The translations under genes and the position numbers were made by a program. A model generated the notes under the pieces. That model was not told where the DNA came from. It ran no database searches and was given only the letters and a program-made list of their open reading frames with translations. Of a DNA stretch of 5,836 bases, positions 1 to 4,806 are shown piece by piece; within the stretch, counting starts at the first letter, position 1; the number at the start of each line of letters is the position of its first letter. Origin of the DNA: Planctomycetota bacterium (GTDB taxonomy: Bacteria > Planctomycetota > Phycisphaerae > Sedimentisphaerales > Anaerobacaceae); NCBI GenBank assembly GCA_026386835.1, contig JAPLMV010000020.1:1-5836 (forward strand), given 5' to 3'.

Positions 1-356
1 GGCTCCTGCATCATATATCCGCCACGGCATCGCCGCAGAACCTTTGGGGCAGGGCAGGCGAAATTAAGGTCTAGTACGTCATAGCCGATGTTTGTAACTG
101 CCTGGGCGGCTTTAACCATTATCTCCGGTTCATTTCCGAGAAGCTGGGCGCCTATGGGGTGTTCGTCTTTGTGCGGCTGAAACTCGGGCTTTTTTATCAC
201 TTTCGGATGGGCAGCGCTTTTAGCCAGCATTACGCCTGCAAATGTCAGCGGGGCGCCGAAATCAATCGCTAACCTGCGCATCGCATAATCGCTGTATCCG
301 CTTAGCGAGGCCTGGAAAAAAGGGGCGTTTAAAAGTAATTGTCCTAATTTTAACAT
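1..356 (-). CDS. dus: tRNA-dihydrouridine synthase, N-terminal part (runs off left edge)
   Basis: This gene encodes a flavin-dependent enzyme that reduces uridine to dihydrouridine in the tRNA D-loop in the cytoplasm. The 118 visible codons start at the ATG at 354-356 and show the Dus TIM-barrel N-terminus. An FMN-binding-type opening (PFFQASLSGYSDYAMRR, residues 12-28) is followed by IGAQLLGNEPEIMVKAA (68-84). Then comes DVLDLNFACPAPKV (93-106), where C101 occupies the position of the catalytic cysteine that protonates the uracil. The downstream RRCRGGYMMQE matches the Dus pattern of basic and glycine residues after that cysteine. The start lies only 6 nt after the tatC stop and has no clear Shine-Dalgarno sequence, so translation may be coupled to tatC. 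The C-terminal two thirds, including the tRNA-binding helical domain, lie outside the window, so the subfamily (DusA, B or C) cannot be fixed. The family call is firm. Confidence 0.9.
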   Translation of the reverse strand, partial: MLKLGQLLLNAPFFQASLSGYSDYAMRRLAIDFGAPLTFAGVMLAKSAAHPKVIKKPEFQPHKDEHPIGAQLLGNEPEIMVKAAQAVTNIGYDVLDLNFACPAPKVLRRCRGGYMMQE

Positions 357-362
357 CAATAA

Positions 363-1136
363 TTAGCGTTCAGTTGAGTTTTGTTTTTTGCGGTTGAAAA
401 AATAGCTAAGCAATATCCCCAGCTCGAACAGCAGATACATCGGAATTGCCAGTGCAAACAGTGAGAACATATCAGAGCCTGGAGTCGCAGCAGCGGCAGC
501 TACGATTACACCGAGAATTACAAATCTTCTTGATTTGTACAATGCCTCGAGAGAAAGGAGCCCGATTTTATTTAAGAAAAAAACTGCTATCGGCGTTTGG
601 AACGTCAGTCCGAATACGAGCATCATAACGGTTATAAGGGATATGTATTTCTGGAATGTGAAGTTTGAGTCGACTTCGAGAACTTCCTTATTGAACAACA
701 CGAGCATTTTGAGAGTGATTGGCGCTATTACAAATATGAAAAATAAAGCGCCCGTGATAAACAAAGCTGCTGAAAACGGCACCGCCATGTATACATAGCG
801 TTTTTCGTGCGGATAAAGTCCCGCTGCGACAAACATCCATAACTGGTAAAAAATCCACGGAGATGCAATAATAACACCTGTAACAAGCGATATGTTCATA
901 TAGCTGATAAAACCCTCAGCCGGGCCAAGTACCTGCATGCGTGCCTGGTTTCCCATTGCCATGAAGTAGGGCTTTTCGAGAAACGATATTATCGTTTTGC
1001 CAAAAAACAGGGATGCAACAAGAGCAACTGCCAGGCCTATCACTGCAAGAATTACCCGATACCGCAATTCTTCAAGGTGGTCGCCCAGACTCATAGTGGG
1101 ATTCGGCGGGTCTGGTATCCTTTTATTATGAGCCAT
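363..1136 (-). CDS. tatC: Twin-arginine translocase subunit TatC
   Basis: TatC is the polytopic inner-membrane receptor that binds RR signal peptides and recruits TatA to export folded proteins. From the ATG at 1134-1136 the protein has 257 residues, a normal length, with six hydrophobic segments near 27-45, 78-102, 115-139, 164-185, 203-217 and 223-246. Hallmarks are HLEELR (20-25; E23 and R25 match E. coli E15 and R17), PWIFYQLWMFVAAGLYPHEKR (93-113; E111 matches E103), and ATPGSDMFSL followed by IPMYLLFELGI (218-241). In FGLTFQTP (175-182), Q180 stands where E. coli has E170. A TTG three codons upstream (1143-1145) could also start the protein. Neither start has a convincing Shine-Dalgarno sequence; ATG is preferred. 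The gene lies 36 nt downstream of tatA in the same transcription unit and 6 nt before dus. Identity is certain; only the exact start is open. Confidence 0.97.
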   Translation of the reverse strand: MAHNKRIPDPPNPTMSLGDHLEELRYRVILAVIGLAVALVASLFFGKTIISFLEKPYFMAMGNQARMQVLGPAEGFISYMNISLVTGVIIASPWIFYQLWMFVAAGLYPHEKRYVYMAVPFSAALFITGALFFIFVIAPITLKMLVLFNKEVLEVDSNFTFQKYISLITVMMLVFGLTFQTPIAVFFLNKIGLLSLEALYKSRRFVILGVIVAAAAATPGSDMFSLFALAIPMYLLFELGILLSYFFNRKKQNSTER

Positions 1137-1172
1137 TTGAATCAATAGGAATTTGAAAAGTTAAAATCTGGT

Positions 1173-1442
1173 CTAAACGGCTTTGTCGGAGTCGTTTAAC
1201 CCGGCAGCATCTTTAGTTTCTTTTGCAACGTCGTTACCGACTTTTTTCACGTCGTTCACCAGTTCATCATGCGTGTCTTTGGCTTCACTAATGCCTTTTT
1301 TAAATTCGGTCAGACTTTTGCCGACGCTGCGGGCGATTTCCGGCAGCCGTTTGCCGAATATGAGCAGTGCAACGACAAGGATAATCAGCCACTCATATCC
1401 CTGTGGCATCCAGGCCATAATATATGACATAAGTTCAGTCAT
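1173..1442 (-). CDS. tatA: Twin-arginine translocase subunit TatA
   Basis: TatA is the single-span protein that assembles around substrate-loaded TatC and forms the Tat transport path. The 89-residue product has one short membrane helix (about residues 17-30, ending LLIFG), the family's FG hinge (29-30), and an amphipathic helix KRLPEIARSVGKSLTEFKKGI (31-51). A charged, Asp/Lys-rich tail follows. The start is fixed by a strong Shine-Dalgarno AGGAGA (1448-1453) five bases before the ATG. This gives about 11 residues more in front of the membrane helix than in a typical TatA; M9 or M12 would give a more usual N-terminus but lack such a site. It is first in the tatA-tatC-dus unit. No separate tatB is visible, so this protein may serve both the TatA and TatB roles, as in minimal TatAC systems. 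TatA is favoured over TatB by the FGKRLPEIARSVGKSL pattern and short length. Confidence 0.95.
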   Translation of the reverse strand: MTELMSYIMAWMPQGYEWLIILVVALLIFGKRLPEIARSVGKSLTEFKKGISEAKDTHDELVNDVKKVGNDVAKETKDAAGLNDSDKAV

Positions 1443-1447
1443 TTCAG

Positions 1448-1453
1448 TCTCCT
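1448..1453 (-). promoter_or_regulatory. Ribosome binding site of tatA
   Basis: AGGAGA on the minus strand sits five bases upstream of the ATG at 1440-1442. It is the best Shine-Dalgarno match in the tat unit and selects the long N-terminus of TatA. Confidence 0.8.
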
Positions 1454-1511
1454 ATACTAATGCATAAATTTTGCAGCGGTTCGGAACATATTGACATAAA
1501 CGACAACAAGA

Positions 1512-1540
1512 ACTATACTCTCTTTGTTTTGCAGGGTCAA
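1512..1540 (-). promoter_or_regulatory. Sigma70-type promoter of tatA-tatC-dus
   Basis: On the minus strand, TTGACC (1535-1540) and TATAGT (1512-1517) are separated by exactly 17 bp, each one mismatch from consensus. Transcription would begin near 1505, giving a leader of about 60 nt before tatA. It is the only good promoter seen in front of the three genes. A short palindrome, CCCAT-ATT-ATGGG (1565-1577), lies about 25 bp further upstream and could be an operator or chance. Confidence 0.6.
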
Positions 1541-1542
1541 GT

Positions 1543-1784
1543 AATTTGCTGTTATCCCGGATTTCCCATATTATGGGTGAAACAAGCAAGTCCGCAGGAT
1601 GGCTTACGCCAGATGCTCTGAAAGTCAATCCGAACGAATGTGAGGAATCTGCTTAAACAGTGGCGGCTTATGCCGCCTACCTCATTTCCGTAGACTCGAT
1701 ATAGACCAGCCGCTAAAAACCCAACTCGAATATCGCGTTATAGCAACCAACAAATCAGGTGATAGTAGTTTTATGAAAATGAAA
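1543..1784. other. Intergenic stretch with palindromes, no gene seen
   Basis: About 240 bp lie between the tat promoter and the terminator of the neighbouring unit. No convincing reading frame is present. It contains the CCCAT/ATGGG palindrome (1565-1577) and the repeat-like structured block at 1624-1684. I see nothing recognisable in 1685-1784. No known riboswitch or structural RNA signature was recognised. Confidence 0.6.
1624..1684. repeat. Repeat-like palindromic intergenic element
   Basis: The segment starts GTCAATCCGAACGAATG and continues GAGGAATCTGCTT, resembling from memory a dispersed intergenic element found in many bacterial genomes (GTCATTCCGA then GAGGAATCTG). It can fold as a nested structure: an outer stem TGAGG (1641-1645) with CCTCA (1680-1684), and an inner perfect 6-bp stem GGCGGC (1662-1667) with GCCGCC (1672-1677) over a TTAT loop. 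No T-run follows, so it is not an intrinsic terminator. Only one copy is in the window, so its repeat status is inferred. Confidence 0.4.
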
Positions 1785-1823
1785 TAATAAAAAAAGGACT
1801 GTGTTTTTTGAACACAGCCCTTT
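1785..1823 (-). terminator. Intrinsic terminator of the propeller/dockerin unit
   Basis: On the minus strand a 13-bp stem pairs 1811-1823 with 1793-1805, with one G-T wobble (1818/1798) and a 5-nt loop (1806-1810). It is followed by a T-rich tract read through 1792-1785. The opposite strand has a mismatch in the stem and no T-run, so the terminator works for minus-strand transcription. It lies 33 nt after the stop of the out-of-frame PEP-CTERM segment, showing that the transcript extends past the dockerin stop. Confidence 0.85.
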
Positions 1824-1855
1824 AACTTCAAATTACTACTTTACTTCGTACTTCC

Positions 1856-1977
1856 TTATGCTTTACTGCGCTTTCTAAGCAGCAACCCGCCAAGGCCAAG
1901 CAAAATCATCGTCGCCAGTTCGGGATAAGGAACGGCATTATCCAGCCCTATTTTTGAACTGCAGCAGTACCCATGCC
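1856..1977 (-). pseudogene. Out-of-frame, degenerate PEP-CTERM sorting tail
   Basis: Just after the TGA of the propeller/dockerin gene, another minus-strand frame reads AVPYPELATMILLGLGG and then LLLRKRSKA before TAA (1856-1858). This is the layout of a PEP-CTERM signal: a short proline motif, a hydrophobic helix rich in L and G, and a basic tail. The frame is open from 2020 to 1856 but has no credible start of its own and is offset by one base from the dockerin frame. A single-base deletion near 1980 would explain the separation. The motif itself reads P-E-L where P-E-P is expected; the CTG codon (1916-1918) is one transition from a proline codon. The likely reading is the broken C-terminus of a once longer protein that an archaeosortase/exosortase system would have processed. 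A sequencing or assembly error could account for the frame shift. Confidence 0.7.
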
Positions 1978-3105
1978 TCACTGCAGCCAATGCTCTGCAA
2001 ACACCGCAAAATCGGCAAAGTTAATCAAGCCGTCGCAGTTTAAATCGCTCGATACACACGCAACCCACACATCCCAAATCTGCGGGCCTGTTGAAGTTAC
2101 ATCCTGGCAAAAAACGATTAAATCTTTGTAGACATTAAAGCCTTCCTGCGAGAACGCATATCCAAGCCAGCCTACATCGCTAAAATCTGTCGAGTCTTTG
2201 AAATTCCACTTTATTAGGCTGTAGATCGGCATTTTCGGATTATCATATTTGTTTGAACGCCAAACGACATAGTTCTCGGCAATCCTCGCATCGAAAGCAG
2301 CATATGACAGGACCGGTGTTTCCCACCGCTGTCCGGTGAATATATCCTTTATGTGCACCTGTCCTTGTGATTCCGATGGCCCGCCGCACCAGACAACCCG
2401 TCCGTTATAAATCCTCGGTTGCCAGGCATCGTAATCGTTGCCGTCGGTGATTCTTGTTTCAGTTGCGGCGTTAATGTCATAAACGAAGATGTCATTTTTG
2501 CCATATCGATTGCTCTGATAGACGACATAGTGTTCCCATACATCAGGCCAGAGTTCATCGGCCGTATTTGTGCAGATCGGAAGCTCTTTTTTCGTCTGGA
2601 GGTCATAGGCGAAAATATCATGGTTGGCCGGGTCAAAAGGGTTCGGCGGCATATTGCGCCAGTCCTGCCAGGCGATATACCTGTCCCAGATGCGGGCATA
2701 ATACTGCCAGTCGTGCTGTGAAGATATTCTTTGTGTAACATCCGTATCAAGGTCGTACAGCCATACATCTACATTCTGAGGGCTAGGGTCATCACTCGTA
2801 CCGCCAAAAACGACCAGATTCTGATAGATCGCGGGGCGCGAATTGCCGTAAGTGAGTCCGCCCGGATTTCCGGTCAGTTTCCTGACTATGCCTGTATCAA
2901 GATTCCTGCAATAGATATTGCCGGTCTCATCCATCTGTTGCCAGACAATGTTTTTACCCCAGATGTCGGCATACGCCTGCTCGCACGGATCGTCGGTAAT
3001 CTTGATAAAACGATAATCTCCAACAAGCCTGCCTGCATCCGCAGTGCCCGAAACAACAGCAAACAGTATTACTGCCGTCAGCATAAAACCATTTATTGTT
3101 TTCAT
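1978..3105 (-). CDS. Secreted TolB-like beta-propeller protein with C-terminal dockerin-like loop
   Basis: This is a 375-residue exported protein of unknown specific function. It has a signal peptide (MKTINGFMLTAVILFAVVSG, likely cut after TADA at about residue 24). Six or so degenerate propeller repeats follow, each of the kind I(W/Y)xxxxVWQxxR then DIFxYDLxTxxxxxIT. Clear examples are at 138-173, 187-221 and 229-262. The C-terminus holds one calcium-binding loop, DLNCDGLINFAD, with ligand positions D354, N356, D358, N362 and D365, then FAVFAEHWLQ. This is half of a classical two-loop dockerin, a form I associate with planctomycete surface proteins. The start at 3103-3105 is chosen because GGAGAA lies 7 nt upstream and the signal peptide begins there; a start nine codons earlier (3132) would add MFEFLENTQ and has no such support. 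A PEP-CTERM-like tail follows out of frame, so the present C-terminus may be a truncation. Substrate or partner cannot be named; binding of glycan or protein ligands is possible. Confidence 0.82.
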   Translation of the reverse strand: MKTINGFMLTAVILFAVVSGTADAGRLVGDYRFIKITDDPCEQAYADIWGKNIVWQQMDETGNIYCRNLDTGIVRKLTGNPGGLTYGNSRPAIYQNLVVFGGTSDDPSPQNVDVWLYDLDTDVTQRISSQHDWQYYARIWDRYIAWQDWRNMPPNPFDPANHDIFAYDLQTKKELPICTNTADELWPDVWEHYVVYQSNRYGKNDIFVYDINAATETRITDGNDYDAWQPRIYNGRVVWCGGPSESQGQVHIKDIFTGQRWETPVLSYAAFDARIAENYVVWRSNKYDNPKMPIYSLIKWNFKDSTDFSDVGWLGYAFSQEGFNVYKDLIVFCQDVTSTGPQIWDVWVACVSSDLNCDGLINFADFAVFAEHWLQ

Positions 3106-3112
3106 TTGAGTA

Positions 3113-3118
3113 TTCTCC
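3113..3118 (-). promoter_or_regulatory. Ribosome binding site deciding the propeller gene start
   Basis: GGAGAA on the minus strand lies 7 nt upstream of the ATG at 3103-3105. It favours this start over the in-frame upstream codon at 3130-3132, which lies further upstream than the site itself and has no comparable site. Confidence 0.75.
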
Positions 3119-3179
3119 AAAAATTCAAACAATACGATTTTAAGAAGTGAAAGCTGATGTTGAGGGAAACAAAAGGGAA

Positions 3180-3236
3180 CTACTCATTCTGACTTATGAG
3201 TACAAAACCAACGCTCTCTTTCCTTCTTCTCATCAT
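3180..3236 (-). CDS. Possible 18-residue leader peptide
   Basis: In the leader of the propeller gene, an ATGATG at 3231-3236 opens an 18-codon frame (MMRRRKESVGFVLISQNE) ending at TAG (3180-3182). Only a weak purine-rich GAGTGAGA precedes it. Its last codons fall in the right arm of the hairpin at 3181-3202, so ribosomes translating it would melt that hairpin. It may equally be chance in a purine-rich leader. No family resemblance is recognised. Confidence 0.2.
   Translation of the reverse strand: MMRRRKESVGFVLISQNE
3181..3202 (-). promoter_or_regulatory. Leader hairpin B
   Basis: TACTCAT and ATGAGTA form a perfect 7-bp inverted repeat around an 8-nt loop in the leader of the propeller gene. 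On the transcript the loop reads AAGUCAGA, whose AAGUC can pair with GACUU in hairpin A. No U-run follows it. Confidence 0.4.
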
Positions 3237-3262
3237 TCTCACTCTTTATATTTTTCTTTATT

Positions 3263-3285
3263 GTAAGTCCAGATGATAGACTTAC
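3263..3285 (-). promoter_or_regulatory. Hairpin A at the predicted transcript 5' end
   Basis: GTAAGTC (3263-3269) and GACTTAC (3279-3285) form a perfect 7-bp inverted repeat with a 9-nt spacer. It begins at the transcription start predicted from the promoter (about 3286). It could be a 5'-stabilising mRNA hairpin or, as DNA, an operator just downstream of the promoter. Confidence 0.4.
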
Positions 3286-3292
3286 TCGACTT

Positions 3293-3321
3293 CTTATATT
3301 CTACCCCCCCCGCAATGTCAA
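3293..3321 (-). promoter_or_regulatory. Sigma70-type promoter with C8/G8 tract in its spacer
   Basis: On the minus strand, a perfect TTGACA (3316-3321) is followed after 17 bp by TATAAG (3293-3298), five of six matches to the -10 consensus. The spacer contains eight consecutive G residues on the transcribed sense (C at 3304-3311 on the plus strand). Transcription would start near 3286 and leave a leader of about 180 nt before the propeller gene. This is the best promoter in the window. Slippage in the homopolymer would directly change the spacer length and hence promoter strength. Confidence 0.6.
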
Positions 3322-3600
3322 GTAATAAATGTAGAAAAACTGGGTTTTTGTGAAAATTTTTCAGATTTTCCCGATGCAATTGCTGGAAGATTTTGATATT
3401 GCCGTGGCATTGCGGGCTTACATCATGGCATTGTAAGGTTACATCGTGATGTTGATGGCGACACCTTCGGGAACGGGGTAATGCTGAAAGCCGCTGAAAA
3501 ACTTGATTTTCAGATGGGGACAGTGGTTGATGTGTGTCAAAGAAACGATAATCAGCCGCCAAATTCGTTTTTTTGCGATTATTGTGGCTGAAATATCTTC
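3322..3600. other. Intergenic stretch with short repeats, no gene seen
   Basis: This stretch lies between divergent units. It holds the 21-bp tandem repeat (3405-3446), the palindrome CTGAAAA/TTTTCAG (3494-3513) and the first copy of a 12-bp box CTTGATTTTCAG. A minus-strand frame covering 3239-3562 exists but overlaps the promoter of the propeller gene and codes for low-complexity sequence, so it is not called. Confidence 0.5.
3405..3446. repeat. 21-bp tandem repeat, two copies
   Basis: TGGCATTGCGGGCTTACATC (plus one base, 3405-3425) is followed directly by a second unit (3426-3446) identical at 16 of 21 positions. Four of the five differences are transitions. A third, much weaker unit may follow from 3447. 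Read on the minus strand, the period equals seven codons, which explains an apparent heptapeptide repeat in a spurious reading frame. Confidence 0.6.
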
Positions 3601-3629
3601 GAGATAAAGTTAAAAATCTTGATTTTCAG
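3502..3629. repeat. Pair of identical 12-bp boxes CTTGATTTTCAG
   Basis: The box occurs at 3502-3513 and again at 3618-3629, 116 bp apart on the same strand. Similarity continues beyond it: both are preceded by an A-run and followed by GGACAG and a TTGAT, with a 4-5 nt indel. The first copy is half of a perfect palindrome, CTGAAAA-ACTTGA-TTTTCAG (3494-3513). The second overlaps the -35 region of the possible plus-strand promoter. These may be duplicated regulatory sites. Confidence 0.45.
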
Positions 3630-3652
3630 GACAGGTTTGATATTCTACCTGT
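3619..3652 (+). promoter_or_regulatory. Possible promoter and operator of the DUF6599-DUF362 operon
   Basis: TTGATT (3619-3624) and TATTCT (3641-3646), 16 bp apart, form a moderate sigma70-type promoter about 110 bp upstream of the operon. A perfect 6-bp inverted repeat, ACAGGT (3631-3636) and ACCTGT (3647-3652), brackets the -10 element and could bind a regulator. Both elements are weak enough to be chance. Confidence 0.35.
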
Positions 3653-3672
3653 GGCATAGCTATTGGAAAAGA

Positions 3673-3750
3673 GGCTTAGCCCCGACGTGTCGGTATAGCT
3701 GAGCCCTTCGACTGGTTCGACTGAGCTCACCACAAGAAGCTCAGGATAGG
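3673..3750. repeat. Palindromic dispersed-repeat-like block abutting the DUF6599 gene
   Basis: The left part, GGCTTAGC (3673-3680) against GCTGAGCC (3698-3705), is an 8-bp inverted repeat with one mismatch that encloses CCGAC-GT-GTCGG (3682-3693). The right part, GAGCCCTTCGACTGG then AAGCTCAGGATAGG, resembles from memory a dispersed element with CCCTTCGAC and GCTCAGG ends seen in many bacterial genomes. CTGAGC (3699-3704) pairs with GCTCAG (3739-3744), and TTCGACTG occurs twice in tandem (3707-3714, 3716-3723). It ends 9 nt before the ATG, and its last bases (AGGATAGG) serve as the apparent ribosome binding site. No transposase is present. Confidence 0.5.
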
Positions 3751-3759
3751 CAAGAATAT

Positions 3760-4806
3760 ATGATTGTTTATGGGAAATCCCCTATGGTTTTATCTCCGAA
3801 TCGGCGTGGACATACCGAATCTATCATAAGCATCTGCTTATTGGTGGTACTTTTGCTTATCGGGCTGGGAGTTGTTATAAAAAAATCCTATTATTACAGC
3901 CACAAATCCGGCATGGAAACAGCTAATGCGGCTTTGCCCGGGCAAAAGTCTGGGGCAGATGAGAAGGAAAAAGAAATTTTGCTTGCGTTAAAGCCGGTCG
4001 GCTTTGAGACACCTGCGAAGGTTGCAATCTATAATAATGAGAATCTTTACGAAAAAATCGATGGCAAGGCCGATGAGTACATTGAAGCCGGCTTTCAAGG
4101 TTTATTTACCCGCCTGTTTACAAATAAAAACGACAACACGCCTGGAATGGAACTTTATCTGTTCGATATGGGTAATGCCAGAAATGCCTTTTCAATTTAC
4201 AGCATACAAAAAAGGCCGAGTGTTGAAAGCGCCGATGGCCTGGAATTCGGATACAAAACCAGCAACTCCCTGTATTTTGCCTGCGGTAAGTATTACGCTG
4301 AATTTATCGGATTTTCCGAGTCTGGCGAATTGGTTAAGACCATGACACAAATCGCCAAAGATATTCAGACGAGTTTGCAAGTTGGTAATACTGCGATACC
4401 TGAATTTGCTTTGTTTCCTCAACAGGGCATAGTGGCGAACAGTTTCAAGCTTTATACGAAGAATGCATTTGGCTTTGAAGGATTGACCGATACTTTTACT
4501 GCCCAGTATGATATTGACGGCCAGGTCATTACGGCTTTTTTAAGCAGGCGCAGCACATCAGCCGAGGCCTCGGATATTTTATCAAAATATCATAAATTTC
4601 TTTTGGAAAACGGCGGCAAAGATATTCCAATAGATAGTTCACAAATCAAGTATGTCGATATCGATGGCTCAATTGAAATTATCTTTTCCGAGGGTCTGTT
4701 TGTCGGCGGCATTCATGAAGTCGACAAAAATCAGTTGAATGAAAAATTAGAGAAAATGGTGCTTGGCAAACTTATCGATGCGGCAAAGGCGAATGGTAAT
4801 GACTGA
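3760..4806 (+). CDS. Membrane-anchored DUF6599-like protein
   Basis: The 348-residue product has a short basic N-terminus (PNRRGHTE), one strong membrane segment (about residues 21-40, SIISICLLVVLLLIGLGVVI), then KK and a large soluble part probably outside the membrane. Residues 91-112 (IYNNENLYEKIDGKADEYIE and on to GF) and the following MELYLFDMGNARNAFSIYSI (130-149) match the pattern I know from DUF6599 proteins: Asn-Leu-Tyr, Ile-(N/D)-Gly, Ala-x-x-Tyr, then an aromatic glycine-rich region. The biochemical role of that family is unknown to me. The start at 3760 has AGGATAGG 9 nt upstream; M9 at 3784 is an alternative that leaves the anchor intact. Its stop overlaps the start of the DUF362 gene by 8 nt, so the two are co-translated and probably act together in the envelope. 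Family assignment is from memory and moderately sure. Confidence 0.72.
   Translation: MIVYGKSPMVLSPNRRGHTESIISICLLVVLLLIGLGVVIKKSYYYSHKSGMETANAALPGQKSGADEKEKEILLALKPVGFETPAKVAIYNNENLYEKIDGKADEYIEAGFQGLFTRLFTNKNDNTPGMELYLFDMGNARNAFSIYSIQKRPSVESADGLEFGYKTSNSLYFACGKYYAEFIGFSESGELVKTMTQIAKDIQTSLQVGNTAIPEFALFPQQGIVANSFKLYTKNAFGFEGLTDTFTAQYDIDGQVITAFLSRRSTSAEASDILSKYHKFLLENGGKDIPIDSSQIKYVDIDGSIEIIFSEGLFVGGIHEVDKNQLNEKLEKMVLGKLIDAAKANGND
4785..4789 (+). promoter_or_regulatory. Ribosome binding site deciding the DUF362 start
   Basis: AAAGG inside the end of the upstream gene lies 9 nt before the ATG at 4799-4801 but only 3 nt before the ATG at 4793. It supports the start giving MTEADEKK. Confidence 0.55.

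Noticed and set aside
1183..1467. Plus-strand frame antisense to tatA
   Set aside because: It mirrors the tatA coding sequence; serine- and leucine-rich shadow with no ribosome binding site.
1662..1677. Intrinsic terminator at the GGCGGC/GCCGCC hairpin
   Set aside because: No T-run follows on either strand.
1856..1980. Programmed -1 frameshift joining dockerin to PEP-CTERM
   Set aside because: No canonical heptameric slippery site precedes the TGA. Slipping at the earlier TTTT (in GATTTTGCG) would destroy the conserved end of the dockerin segment, so loss by mutation fits better.
2349..2768. Minus-strand 139-codon frame inside the propeller gene
   Set aside because: It is an alternative-frame shadow of the repeat region with no independent start signal.
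2419..3150. Two plus-strand frames (2419-2721, 2731-3150) opposite the propeller gene
   Set aside because: The propeller protein has a signal peptide, repeats and a dockerin loop; the opposite frames show no domain features.
3405..3470. CRISPR array
   Set aside because: Repeat units are directly adjacent with no spacers, only two clear copies, and no cas genes.
3239..3562. Minus-strand frame of 107 codons with a heptapeptide repeat (HDVTLQC, HDVSPQC)
   Set aside because: It overlaps the promoter of the propeller gene, has no ribosome binding site, and its repeat is simply the translated 21-bp tandem DNA repeat.
4763..4798. Longer N-terminus for the DUF362 protein (MANLSMRQRRMV)
   Set aside because: It lies inside the upstream gene, lacks a ribosome binding site, and would put non-signal residues before the RR signal. 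Its own RQRR is not followed by a hydrophobic segment.
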